64,000 bases of DNA, from positions 22,067,021 through 22,131,020 of the forward strand of contig CM030718.1 of assembly GCA_017979445.1 (NCBI GenBank), read 5' to 3'. Position 1 is the stretch's first letter; each line of letters begins with the position of its first letter. This document shows positions 34,353-45,508 of the stretch, in pieces. This stretch comes from Akebia trifoliata (Eukaryota > Streptophyta > Magnoliopsida > Ranunculales > Lardizabalaceae). The translations under genes were made by a program, and so were the position numbers. The notes below the pieces were generated by a model. It had not been told where the DNA came from. It saw only the letters and a program-made list of their open reading frames with translations, and did not search any database.

Positions 34353-35379
34353 GGAAAGTTCTTTTATTTTGAGAATTTCTTTTGCCACACGAATTTTTTA
34401 CTAACACCACCCTAAGATGTATGTTAAATCTTATGGTGATTCACATATGAATTGGGCTGTGGTTAGCAAAAGTTGGTGAGGCAATAAAATATCTCTTTAG
34501 TACATGGAAACTTGTGCTCCTCCCATTGACACATAAGTGTGTATTTAGATCGTAGTTCTAGAGGAATACAAAGTATCATTCCTCTTCTCAAAATCCTTCA
34601 TTTTAATTTATTTTTCAAAACTATATGCAACTTGTTTTAAATTTATTTTGATGGAGCACGTGTATTCGGTGGGTCAACCATTTATTTGATCATATAAATC
34701 GACATCATATTCGATGCTTTTATTCCGACTCAAGATATTTACAAAAAAGTGATCAACTTTTGATGAATTTATTATTACAACTCATTGGTCATTTTAATTA
34801 TCAAAATGTGAATGATAACAAATTCAAAGGTTTTTAAAGTGACTATTTAAACCTTCAAAATGGTCATTTTATTCTAATTTTTTTTTTATAACGAAAACGT
34901 AATTATTAAAATGAACAGTGAATCTGAATCGTAAATAACTCATTTTCAACTCACGAAATAGTAATACACGCTTCCGACTTTACTTTCAAAATGAATGTAT
35001 CCCCATATCTGGAATAAGTTCGTCCTGACTCGATTATATCTATATATTCACTGTTATAATAAAATATTGTATTTTCAATTCTAAACAGAAGAATCTGACC
35101 TGATTCAGTCCAAAATAATTTCCTAGTTGTATAATATGGCATAGTATTCACAAACACTTTCCTGACTAAGTTAGTAAGGAAATAAAGGTCTCACCGAGAC
35201 TCGTCCACCTCAAAATAAACCTTGAGATTTGTTACAAAATTCGAGGTTTTGTTTTGATGGAGAATGAGTCTCAATAAGGCCTTTTTTTTCCTTACTTAGG
35301 AAAAGACCCGCGTCCATAATTAATGGATGAGACCACGTGGTTTTAAAAATCGAGTTTTCGGACCATATAAGCTTTTAAA

Positions 35380-37195
35380 TTGTGTTTGCTAACCTGTCAA
35401 AAAAAAAAAAATATTGAATACACTCAACTTAAGTATTAAATTTAAAAAATATATATCTCTTTTGATAAATAATTAGGCCATTACAACCATTTCTTCACCC
35501 AAATTTTTACTCTCTTTTGATTTTATTTTTTTTAATAACAAAAATTATATAATAAAAACGCTAATTATTTACATATATTTATATATAGAATATGAAATTA
35601 TATTTTTGTTGTCAGGTAATTAGGTAAGATATGACATATATTCATACCCAATCCTACAAAACTTTTGGCTGAATGGGTATCATGTAATATTACTCAAATT
35701 CTTAATCAGATAGAAAAATCTTACCCATATCCAATTCATTCAAGTTGGATGAGTTGGGTATTATCTGACCAATTGCCAACTCTAATTGCGTCTATGTTTA
35801 ACTTTTTGTCCAATAGCTAGCTTCGATTAACCCAAGCAAGTGTTCAGTTAGCCGGGGATTCAACAGTCACTACCAACAAATAGTCTCTGTAAATAAATGT
35901 ATCATTGGGTTAGCCAAAATTAGTAGGCTTCGATTAATCGAGAGCTACCTTTGGTTAGCCGAATGTGCTAAGTGCATTTTGCATTAGCATTATGTGACTT
36001 CTTGATGCTGAAAATTTTGAGCAAAAATCCAACACATAGTGCTGAATTTTTTTAAAAACAAATATATTAAAATATCTTAAAATGCTGAAAAACAGACCTT
36101 AAGTGAAGTTCATGGCCAACTATTTTAGCTAGAATCATATAAAAAAAAATCAGAGTAAAGAAATCCTATGCTTATGTAGGTTTATCCTTCATATAGGTTT
36201 TTTTGTGAATCTTGTTGTTACACACAGAGACAACATTCTCAATGCACTTTTAATTAAAATTGTTTGAATTATTTTTGTATGTAAACCCTATTAGCATCCT
36301 TTTCTATCATTTAATGATTTTATAACTCAACCTGACAGGGGTGACTCAAAAACTCAACTGATGTGTCCCCTACAAGAACTGTAGATTTTTTCTCTCGAGA
36401 TACACAACTACGCATCCCCATAAAACATGTGCAGTTGTGTGTCCTAAGAGAAAAAATCTACGATTTTTGCACCTGCTACATCAGTGTGTTTTTTAGTAAC
36501 CTATAATATCATCACCCAAAGACTTTACCAACCAAGTTAACTGGCACCTGCAATTCTATTAGAATTTTTACAATTAAAATTTTAATAATAAAAGAATTAT
36601 TTTTTTTTATCAAATTAGATTTGAAAAGTAATTACTCTTGCTTAATCGAGTAAATCTAAACAACAATGAAAAATTTTAACTCGTAAACTAATTCTAAAAA
36701 AAAGACCGAGCTTTCCAAACATTTGATTGATTCAAGTCATAGAGTCCCCACTCAGATTGGCAAACTCGTTCGTCCTCTAAATCCATTATGACTCACCGGA
36801 GTTCTAAAATCATGTGTTATAGTTATTAAATGATTACGTGCCGAAAGAAGTGGCATTAACTCATTTTTCTAGACCCACTGATCATTTTTATTTATGTAAA
36901 TCAAATCACTATGGGGTTCATGTATTTGAAGGAGTTTAATGTCAAACTCACTCCAGGGAGTAGAGGATCATATCTTATGGTCAATAGAAGAATTAGGTTG
37001 AATCTTTTTTATTTATGTGGTCACCTTTCCCCAACTAGGTATAAACAAAAACAAAATGATTTACTTTGTTTATAAAAGTTTTTTTTTTTTTTCAAAATAA
37101 ATAGCTGACCCAACTTGATCTTGATGAACTAAATTATCATATTTTAATATCGTTTATCATACGTGCATATGAGTACGTAAATTTAACGTTAAACT
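35380..37195. other. U2 insert: AT-rich, one hAT end, one MITE
   Basis: A piece of hAT MITE is suggested by CCAATTGCCAACTCTA near 35770-35786. Words GGTTAGCC / CGATTAACC repeat at 35810-35970. A tRNA-like minus-strand piece (AACTTGGTTGGTAAAGTC) lies at 36515-36535. Nothing coding. Confidence 0.4.
36333..36515. mobile_element. Family A-core MITE with different arms
   Basis: A perfect inner stem TGTAGATTTTTTCTCTCGAG against CTAAGAGAAAAAATCTACG. Outer arms AACTCAACTGATGTGTCC and ACATCAGTGTGTTTTTTAG. The GAGTCGTGATAAT end is replaced by GGGGTGACTC / TATCATCACCC. Confidence 0.65.
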
Positions 37196-37494
37196 ACTAT
37201 ACTTTTAAGACTGAAAACCTTAGAATCGACTCAAATGTCCACCAATCAAGTCAAATACAAAATTATAGTCTATGGTCCTGATGAAACTACATTATAAAAG
37301 AGTTTCCTAAACAGGTCATAGGCACACTGGTATTAAATGTAGGCACAACAAGTGGAGGCCGAAAAGTCGTATAAATAAATATGTGAAATAAATATAAATA
37401 TTTATTTTTTCTTCTCTAATAAAAAAAATATTATAAAATCAAATAATTTGGTCAAATTTCTAACCTAACTTGGTGTAATTTCAAGTTTACATGC

Positions 37495-37600
37495 AATAAA
37501 CCTATTCTTAGTGAGATTAACATGTTGGGGATGACAAGATTTAAACCTAAATCTGTCATCACACATAGACTTTACTAACTAAGACAGCTAACATCTTCGA
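37495..37600 (-). mobile_element. tRNA-derived SINE, U2 counterpart
   Basis: Diverged copy of the SINE at 13618-13712 in the matching place of U2: TTAGTTAGTAAAGTCTATG, then GATTTAGGTTTAAATC on the minus strand. Confidence 0.5.
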
Positions 37601-37915
37601 CTCAACAAGTTTCAAAACTATGACTATGTAGTAGATTAGGTAGATATAGGAGAAAAACAAGAAACTTATGATTAATATGTGAAACCCCAACTATGGTAAA
37701 AGAAAAGAAGTCTAAGCTTGAAACTCATGCAAGTTCTCAAGTCAAAACAATTGTACTTCTTTTGCAAGGTAACATTATTTTCTTTTCTTCTTCTAAGCAT
37801 ATTTAGATTCATGTCCACTCACCCCACATGTAATCGTCATCCATATTTTCAAATCGTTTGACTATATCTCAGGATTTGTGTCACACAATTCTCTAATATT
37901 ACCACAACCACCATT

Positions 37916-38251
37916 CATGATTTTAAATCTCGTCCGAGTTGGTATCATCTAAGTCACGAGATGACTTAGATAATACTTTGAAAAATCTCTGTAGAGTCTG
38001 TAAAATTCGATCGAGTCAATCAGGATTTTGTAGATTTAATTTGATTAAAAAAATAATTTAAGATTAAACATTTACTAATCTTTGTTATTTTATTTTTTTT
38101 AAAAAATTATAATTATTTTCATTTAAATCTATATAAATAAATCATTATAAATTGAATTAGATGATTTATCTCAAACGAGACGTGTTGACTCAGTGGAGCT
38201 CGGTCTCTTTCATGGACGAGACCAGAAGCCAAACCGAGTTTTGAAACCATG
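37916..38251. mobile_element. Family C MITE with 8-bp duplication and empty site
   Basis: CATGATTTTAAATCTCG to GAGTTTTGAAACCATG, flanked by CCACCATT (37908-37915) and CCACCATC (38252-38259). The U1 equivalent near 14250-14265 reads through without the insert. It is longer than its relatives (336 bp) because of an AT-rich middle. Confidence 0.85.
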
Positions 38252-38800
38252 CCACCATCACACACGCATGTTTTACTTTCTATGAGGAGTGATTCTCGTG
38301 TGCAAACGACGCATACACGTTACGTTAGCATATAATTCAAACTTCAAAGTACCAATATTTGGTGGACCTACCCAGCAAATATTCACCTGTGTTGGTGGTT
38401 TCTAGCCGTTAATTTGGACCATTTTTTATTTTTATTTTTTCATTATGAAAACAGCCATATAAGATATGCAAATTCTCACTGGTCAAGTCAAGGAAAGCGA
38501 CTATTAGATACTTGTTTAGGAATGTTTCCTATTTTCATGTCATAGCTTTTATTTAAGGATAAATTATACTTAATTTGATTCCCATGGTTTTAGCCTAATT
38601 ATATGTTGACCCCCCCGCAATATTTTGAAAATTGCACTTACCTCCACTAAAGTAATCAAACAAAAATTGGCGTGGTTCATCGTAATTCAATGAAGAGACT
38701 CAATCCAATTCATTTCTTCTTTATTGAGTGTCGATTACCACATTATTGTTTCGAGAAAATGATTATGTAATGTACATCTTCGATGGTAGGAATTAGATTT

Positions 38801-38950
38801 ATAGCTCAATTGGTTGACAGATTGCAAAATAACTTTGAGGTCGTGGGTTCGACTCTAGCTTATCAATCAAAAAAGTAGGTGCCAACTAGTTTAGTTTGTA
38901 AAATCAAGAGATACTGAAACTCAGTAAAACTAGGTTTATCGATTAAATAT
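38801..38950 (+). mobile_element. tRNA-derived SINE
   Basis: Box A-like TAGCTCAATTGGTTGACAG and box B-like GTGGGTTCGACTCTAGC, 32 bases apart. The body contains GTAGGTGCCAACTAG. The tRNA-like part does not fold into a complete tRNA, so a SINE is preferred over a tRNA gene. It starts where U2 ends. Confidence 0.6.
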
Positions 38951-39205
38951 ATATGTAAAGGGTGGGATATTAGTGACTCGTGATAAAACACGTGATCTCA
39001 ACCGTGTAAATATGAAATCCAATGGTCGAGATTTACATGTATCAAAAAAAAAACATAAATCTCGAGGATACTTATTTGGAGGATAAATCTCTATTGTTAA
39101 ATTTTATGTTTATACGGTTGGGATCATGTGTTTTTTCCACGAGTTAGTCTTCATTTGTCAACAAATCTCAACCCTTACATACATACACATTTCTGTTTGA
39201 TTTAT

Positions 39206-39378
39206 AGCATGGTTTTAAAACTCGATTTCGCGTGCCGTCTCATCCAGGTTCGATATCGAGTCATCTTGGACAAATTTTCTAATACGTTAGAGACGTCTAG
39301 TTCAAAAAATCAAAAAATTGAACATGAGATATTAAATTTCAGTCAAAAAAGTGACTTGTGAGTTGGTCTAAAATCATG
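39206..39378. mobile_element. Family C MITE, internally deleted
   Basis: CATGGTTTTAAAACTCG at the left. The right side ends GTCTAAAATCATG, lacking the last part of the usual arm. Flanks ATTTATAG / ATCTATAC are weakly similar. Confidence 0.65.
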
Positions 39379-40000
39379 ATCTATACTTGAAGAATCCTTT
39401 CTACATAGTTTTTGTTGCACTAGGAGTTTACCTTAAATTTGTTCTCAAAGAGATGATTGGTACCGAGGGGTATCAATCGGCTCTCTAACTCATCTCGTTG
39501 GAGGAAAGAGGGCTTGGGCCTTGATTTTGAACTCGGAAAGGTATGGTCGAATCAAAATTTGACAAATCCAAGCTAGGTTAGGGTCTAACGATCTCCAACC
39601 CGATCTACTAATATATTTTATATATGTATAGTTAGACATGTTAATTTATAATGAAAGATAAGTTAAATATATTGTAATATAATAAGTTTACTCCCATCTC
39701 TAACCATTTTTTTAATATAGTATAATATAATGATTTCGAAATCTACATGAATTTAATTTTTTTTTTTTAAAAATTGAGAAAATCAACCTGGCCAAGCCTA
39801 TAAGGACTGGATTTGGGCTTACAACTTAGGCCCAATAGGGCATAGGGAAGTCACAAGGTGAAGTCCAAATAATGGCATTGCCGACTTAGATCATATAAGA
39901 ACTCAACTGAGTCCAGCCCGAACCGGCCCATAATCTAACTGCAATTGATGCTTAGACCGTAGCCCATCTTTTTGAATGGCGTGCAGTGTCCCATTCCCAT
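39379..40000. other. intergenic with decayed repeat
   Basis: 39460-39900 contains AGGCCCAATAGGG-like and TCAACCTGGCCAAGCC-like words similar in style to the hAT MITEs, but no ends can be fixed. No gene. Confidence 0.35.
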
Positions 40001-40008
40001 AAGCTATA

Positions 40009-40196
40009 GAGTTTTGATAATATGACTCGTCAGGTGACATACTAAAATGACTCCATGATGTGATAAGTTCAGGAACCATAGATCTGTACGCCTCGGGATA
40101 TATGGTTCCCAAGGCGTACAGATCTGCAGTACCCGAACTTGTCACATCATGGAGTCATTAAAGTACGCCTCCTGGCGAGTCATATTGTCACCACTC
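40009..40196. mobile_element. Family A MITE, near-perfect hairpin
   Basis: Flanked by TAAGCTATA at 40000-40008 and 40197-40205, a perfect 9-bp duplication. Most of its 188 bases pair: TGACTCCATGATGTGATAAG with CTTGTCACATCATGGAGTCA, and AGATCTGTACGCCT with AGGCGTACAGATCT. A minus-strand frame here is only the hairpin. Confidence 0.92.
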
Positions 40197-40369
40197 TAAG
40201 CTATAAGAACAATGTCTCATTCCTACATCCGATGTTTACAAGGCACATTTTGATTGGAAATTAAAATATATAGGGTTGCTTGTCAAATAGAAAAAAAAAA
40301 AAAAATGGTTTGTTTAGAGCCAATGTGTTTTAAACATCCACCTAAGTAGACATCCTATGTTACCATAGG

Positions 40370-40919
40370 TAGTGCTGCAACTTTGGGCAGGCCAAACCTG
40401 AACCCGATGGGTTCAACCAGACTTTGGGTCGGATTTGGGCACATTTAGCTGGGGTTCGGGCTAAAAATTTTTGACCAAGCAAAACTGGGTTAGGTTCGGG
40501 CATAGACATCAGGTTGTCCAATTTGCCCGAACCTGAACTTATTAAGGTAATAATTTAAAATTTTTTGTTTCTTTCTCATTCACAATTCACAATTTAAACT
40601 TTAGTTAACCATCATCACCATCTTTTTATTAACGTTTGCTTCAATTTCATAAACGTAAATTTTGTAATATATTTTCTAAACAAATAATTGTAAATTTTAG
40701 ATTTTTTTTTACATACCACTTATCTTTGTATAAGCCATTATCATTACTAAATTATTTAATATTAATGATGAATGAGCCAACCCAACTTGGGTTGGGCTTG
40801 GGCTGAGCATTTCCTATCTGAAGTCGGGTTGGGCACGAACACGAGTTGGTGTTTGTAAAGTGTGGGCTGGGCACAGGTTGATCACCAGCCCAACCCAACC
40901 CTCCCGAATTGCAACCCTA
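40370..40919. mobile_element. hAT MITE with 8-bp duplication
   Basis: TAGTGCTGCAACTTTGGG and, inverted, TAGGGTTGCAATTCGGG are the ends. Flanks ACCATAGG (40362-40369) and ACCATAGA (40920-40927) agree at 7 of 8. The interior repeats GGGTTGGGC/GCCCAACCC words. Confidence 0.85.
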
Positions 40920-41017
40920 ACCATAGAGGGAGCAGGATTCAGGATTCTGGATCCTGAATATTTATTTATTTTTATTTTTTTTATTACTTTGGAGAAATTG
41001 CTAAGGCTTTCATGTTA

Positions 41018-41203
41018 GAGTCATTCTGGAGTGACCTCAAGATTGTACTTCATACCTCACATCCAAACATAAAAGTGTGTAGGAACCATAGATGTCTTTT
41101 GACTCGTATCTCGATGAAAGCAACTAGGGTTCCTACACACTTTCACATCAGGATGTACGATATGAGGTACAATCTCAATGTCACTTCAGCATTATCTTTA
41201 TAT
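41018..41203. mobile_element. Family A MITE
   Basis: GAGTCATTCTGGAGTGAC and CAATGTCACTTCAGCATTATC ends. Strong stem GTGTGTAGGAACC / GGTTCCTACACAC. Shared core ATAGATGTCTTTTGACTCG and TATCTCGATGAAA. Confidence 0.7.
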
Positions 41204-41229
41204 TATAAGATAAAATCGTTACATTTTGA

Positions 41230-42500
41230 AATTTGGTAAGGAATATTTATTAGCTGCCACGTAGCTTGCACGGGTGGTACTTACTATAAGAAAGCCCAAG
41301 AAGAATTGTTATAGGCCCACAAAATGATGAACAAATAGTATAACCTTTAAAAATACTCCTTTAATTTTTCAACCAAGTTGAATGCTCATGTAAGATTAAT
41401 GAAACTTAAGATACTTTTTCACAAAAGAATACTAGAAAATCTAAGAATGAAAATAAATAAAATAATAAAGGTACATCGAAGCCCACTAGTGTCTCCTCCT
41501 TCAAGTGGGCCGATTTGTTGGCCATAGACCTTGGGTTGTGTTATTCCCTCACCATTAAAGTATGAAATTATTTTGAACTTAAAACATAATAAATTAAATA
41601 AAACTGGGTGAAATTTTGTTTTTAAAGGTTGGATAACAACACTACAAGTGAAACTGTCATGGTCTATGATAATGAAACAATTTATAATGTTGAGAATAAA
41701 TGCATTTTTTAACCACTTGACATCTCTTACCATAGAATTAAGCCCCCTTAAAAAAAACAACACTTTCCCCTACTTAAATACTTTCTTAGAATCAACTTGG
41801 ATGAGAAAAATATCATAAGATTTTTAAATTTCATTATTTCTTTTGAAATCACAATCACCCATTTTCCTTCACTGTACATGATCTGATATTCCGATTTCCC
41901 CCATGATCACTTTACCTGATTTGACTCTTACGTTGTCTTTGGATTGAGATAAATGGAGAGAAGAGAAGAGAAAATAAATGAGTTTATCTCCATTTCTCAT
42001 GTTTGGATTGTCAAGTGGGGAGAGAAAAGAAAATAATTGGAGAGAAGAGGAGAGAAAAAAATGTGAGTTTTATTTCTCTTCAAAAGTGGAGAGAATGGAG
42101 AGAAATCCTTTTAAAATATTTTATAATTCCAACTCTGCCCCTAGATCTCTTTTAAGATAATTTAAAATTTCAAAGTTGTCCCAAGTTCTCTCTTGTCAAT
42201 CTAAACATGGTGAAGAGAAATTGAGTTTCTCTTCTCTTCTCTTAATGAGTTTCTCTTCTCTTTACATCTCTTAATCCAAAAATAGCCTTAGTAATTAACT
42301 TTTAGGAGTTAAAAGGAGGAAAACAATATTATAGTGGTTCTCATGATCAAAAAGTTCAAATTTTAGAATTCAAACTTATTATCTAGCATCACCCTTTACC
42401 ACTCGGTATACATGTCGTACCTTAATTTTTTGGGATATTTACAAAGAAGTGATCAACTTTTGACGAATTTACGATACCAATTCACTGTTCATATTGATTA
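41230..42500. repeat. Partial third copy of the segmental unit (U3)
   Basis: 41236-41340 matches 26035-26130 (GCTGCCACGTAG, AGGCCCACAAAATGATGA). 41430-41530 matches 28010-28160 (AGAAAATCTA, AAATAAATAAAATAAT, AAGTGGGCCGA). 42424-42500 matches 34731-34800 (GATATTTACAAAGAAGTGATC). The order is kept, with much of the unit missing. Confidence 0.5.
41931..42287. mobile_element. Tourist-like MITE with TTA duplication
   Basis: TTA at 41928-41930 and 42288-42290. Ends CGTTGTCTTTGGATTGAGA and, inverted, GGCTATTTTTGGATTAAGA. The interior is dominated by GAGAAGAGAAGAG and its complement. Ends resemble those of the Harbinger element at 18666. Confidence 0.75.
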
Positions 42501-42689
42501 CCAATTATTGATATTGGCATTTTATCGATCATGTGAAATTTGACATAGTGACTACCATGAATGTAACCTATGACTATGAGCTTCTGTGTAAGAAGAGGTG
42601 GTGATGATAGAAGAAGGAATTAGAGACATTGTTCTTTTGAAATGTGAAGTAATACGACATTATAGTATGAGGTTATTATGCTTCAAATG
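42300..42689. other. intergenic, nothing recognised beyond U3
   Basis: AT-rich with no gene; 42424-42500 belongs to U3. Confidence 0.4.
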
Positions 42690-43860
42690 TTCATTTGATC
42701 CGAGTCTTTGTTTCGCCATTGTCATGTAGCATTTTGACCATTTCGAAAAGATCTATCCAATGTCAAAGCTCGAAACAACCAAAAGTCGAAATCGTCGACT
42801 TTGAGGGTTTTAATTTTTCAATTTTTTTAGCTCGATATCGGATAGATCTTCTCGAAATACCCAAAATGCATATTTTAGTAGTCAAATGGATACTTGGATC
42901 AAATGTTATGACTAAATCTTCAAAATTATGATTATGTCATTCATTTTCAAAAATCTTTGAAATGACTTGAAAGTTATATCTAAATCTTCATAATTATAAG
43001 AATATCTTTTTTCATTCATCAAAATTGACTATTGAAAATTTCAGGTATGTTAAAATATGTGAGGAATGACTATTTTGGTACTTCAAAAACCTTTGTTAAG
43101 GTGAGGGCATTAAGAAAAAAAAAATTGGCAAATTACTTAAAGGTGCCTGACAAAGAGAGTTCTTTCTAATTAGTTCTTAAGTTTTAGGGCCTCTCTTAAT
43201 AGTCTATTTAGCAAAACTTTTCTTTATAATCAGTCCCTGAACCCCATTTCTCACGATTGAGTGTCGTAACCATTCGAACTTACCGTTGTCATCAAAAAAA
43301 AATTTTGGATTTTTAGCATCCCAAACAAGTTTCGGAGACTCCAATCCGTCGGAGAGGATTTAAGAAGGAAGAAGCCATTTTCAAGGGTTTTTAAAAATAT
43401 TTTGAAAACGTCTGTAAAAAACTATGATTTTTCACTATTTTACTTCATCTTTTTTAATTATAAAAAATTGATCAAGAATTGTTCTTTTGGTTTGAGATCA
43501 TCTTGACAAGTTGTTATCTCAAGTTTTTAGTTGATCTTTCCATTTATTTTAGTGGGAAAAAGTCGAAAAACGAAAATAGGTGTTGAGTTCACCAACTTTT
43601 ATTGTCGAGTTCGACATTTTTTTAAATTGTTGAATTTAACAAAAAAATAATCGACAAACTCGACAATAAAAAGTGGTGAGTTCAAGAATAAATAAAAAGT
43701 AGTGAGCTTGGCAGTAAAAGTTGTGAGTTCGACAATAAATAAAAAGTGTTGAGCTCGCCAATAATGAGAGACTAAAAGTTCACTAAATGGACTATCAAGC
43801 TATCACCAAAACTTCGGGACTATTTAGAAAGAAATCCCTCCATCAAGGAACTTTAAATAA
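42690..43860. mobile_element. Long foldback, family G, second copy
   Basis: GGATAGATCTTCTCGAAAT and AATGGATACTTGGATCAAA correspond to words at 16165-16245. ATTTAGCAAAACTTTTC and GACTATCAAGCTATC arms, and mirrored GTTCGACAATAAATAAAAAG runs at 43590-43760, follow the pattern of 15259-16638. The left boundary is uncertain. Confidence 0.55.
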
Positions 43861-43929
43861 TTTTTCCAAAAAATTTATTATTACGTTATTGTCCAAATTT
43901 ATTACGAATCTTAGCAGTTCGTAGGTCCC

Positions 43930-44400
43930 TCAGAGCTAGAGTTGTCAATTGAGCTCATTGGCTTGCTAGTCCGACTTGGCCCACTTGAGAAAACAAGGGT
44001 TAGGGCCTTTCTATTGAACCTGAAAAGGTAGGGTCGAATTCAATAATTTCAGCCTGTTAAATCCAGGTCGGGCTAGGGCCTTGTAGTGCCCAACCCGAGC
44101 TGGCTGACCCCTGATAAATCTTGTAGAAATGTTCATAATATATTTAATTAAATGAATATTTTTTTTATAAAAACAAAGTTATTGTCTTCTTACAATTTAA
44201 TTAGGATCTATAAATTTTATAGGTTAAAAAGATATTATTGAATTTTAGTCATTTTATTTGGCCCGAATCCGTTAGGACCGGGTTAGGATTAGCCGACTTA
44301 GGCCCGATTATGATATAGGGCTAGTCTAGATAGAGCCCACCTCTTTAAGGTCGGGTTAGGGCTCAACAAAGCCTAACCTAAACCCCCATTGAACACCGTC
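43930..44400. mobile_element. Decayed hAT-like repeat
   Basis: TAGAGTTGTCAATTGAGC at the left, and words GGTCGGGCTAGGGC / GCCTAACCTAAACC inside. No matching flanks found. Confidence 0.4.
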
Positions 44401-44814
44401 TATGGGCGTACAAACAAGGCTCACTTAATTGTATAATAAAATGATGGATTGAATATATAAAAAAAAAAAAATGTAAACTTTTCTTCCATCATTTCATAAT
44501 TGATAGATCCTCGGAGAATTCATACGGGCCAAAGTAGACCAACACCAAGGTCCGAAGGAGAGTTCAAACTAACCGAAGACCAAGAGAAGTCACATGTATC
44601 TATCGAGAGCAGGATCTTATTTGGATGGACTAAAAGGCCTAGTAGGCATGATAACTCACTCGATTCTCATTGGTCAAGCCCCAACCTTCTCAGTCGACTC
44701 CTCCCCCAAATCTAGACTATCACCGCTCAATTACATCGACCCTCAAGTTTTAGCCTGTCATGAATTGAATTCGGACAGATAACTAAGCACATTAGTAATT
44801 GCCCATCTTAGACC
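44401..44814. other. GC-richer unexplained stretch
   Basis: 44505-44800 is clearly richer in GC than its surroundings. It has an open frame of 71 codons but no recognisable domain. It may be a piece of retrotransposon UTR. Confidence 0.3.
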
Positions 44815-45044
44815 CATGGTTTTAAAACTCGGTTTCGCATCTCGTCTCATTCAAGCCTGATACCGAGTCATCTCGGATGAGTTTTCCGATACGTTTGAGA
44901 CGTCTTGTTTAAAAAGTCAAAAAAATTCAATGAGAGGTATTAAATCTCGATCAAAAAAGTGACTTGTGAGTTGGTCTCGTTTAGCTCCGATACCGAGTTA
45001 ACTCGAGCGATACGTCTCGGTCTCGGATGAGTTTTAAAACCATG
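44815..45044. mobile_element. Family C MITE with 8-bp duplication
   Basis: CATGGTTTTAAAACTCG to GAGTTTTAAAACCATG, flanked by CTTAGACC (44807-44814) and CTTAGGCC (45045-45052). The inner GATACCGAGTCATCTCGG and GATACCGAGTTAACTCG are arranged as in the other copies. Confidence 0.88.
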
Positions 45045-45052
45045 CTTAGGCC

Positions 45053-45508
45053 TGATTCATCTAAAGTATTGGGTTTGGGAGCTGGACCATAAGGCAACAA
45101 GGATTGGCCCGATATTGCCAAATTTTTGGGCCTTGTAGTTGGCCATTAAATAGGCTCAAATACTTTCTTGGTAGGTTGGGCTTGGACGTAGGTTTTTATT
45201 TGGCTAGACCCGATCAGATGGCTCTGGCTTGGCCGAGCCACTGGACTGGAGATTGTTGTTTTGTTACAAAAAGAAGATTGCCATGTGGAGCAGTTATCGG
45301 TATCCTTTGTTCGTAGTTATCGTGCATCCGGATGCACATTAACACTCCACTCTTTGTATAGCTTGAGTTCAACTGCATCACCAAATGATTTCCACTCGAA
45401 GAACTAAAAAATTAGGTTTTTTTTTTTTTTTTCTTTTTCTGGTAATTTAATCCAAGTATAACCTAATTTGAGTCTGGAAGAAATCGTGACCATCTATTTC
45501 AAATTTGA
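45053..45508 (+). promoter_or_regulatory. upstream region of the RRM gene
   Basis: Directly precedes the RRM start codon. A T-tract lies at 45417-45436. No convincing TATA box. The GCATCCGGATGC palindrome at 45324-45335 is the only marked motif. The frame at 45104-45316 is not supported. Confidence 0.35.

Larger units (their letters stand above)
25957..38800. repeat. Segmental duplication, copy U2
   Basis: Direct diverged copy of 5790-17250; block coordinates are given under U1. U2 carries its own large additions: the family B chain at 29.7-31.6 kb, about 2.2 kb at 31.6-33.8 kb, and about 1.8 kb at 35.4-37.2 kb. No coding sequence is recognised in it. Confidence 0.75.

Noticed and set aside
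38801..38875. possible tRNA gene
   Set aside because: Boxes A and B are present, but acceptor and anticodon stems do not close and a SINE body follows.
39903..40145. 80-codon minus-strand open frame
   Set aside because: It lies mostly in the hairpin of the family A MITE at 40009-40196.
41419..41763. 114-codon minus-strand frame
   Set aside because: AT-rich frame overlapping the third copy of the segmental unit; no equivalent frame survives in the other copies.
45104..45316. 70-codon frame upstream of the RRM gene
   Set aside because: No domain and no splice connection in phase to the RRM first exon.
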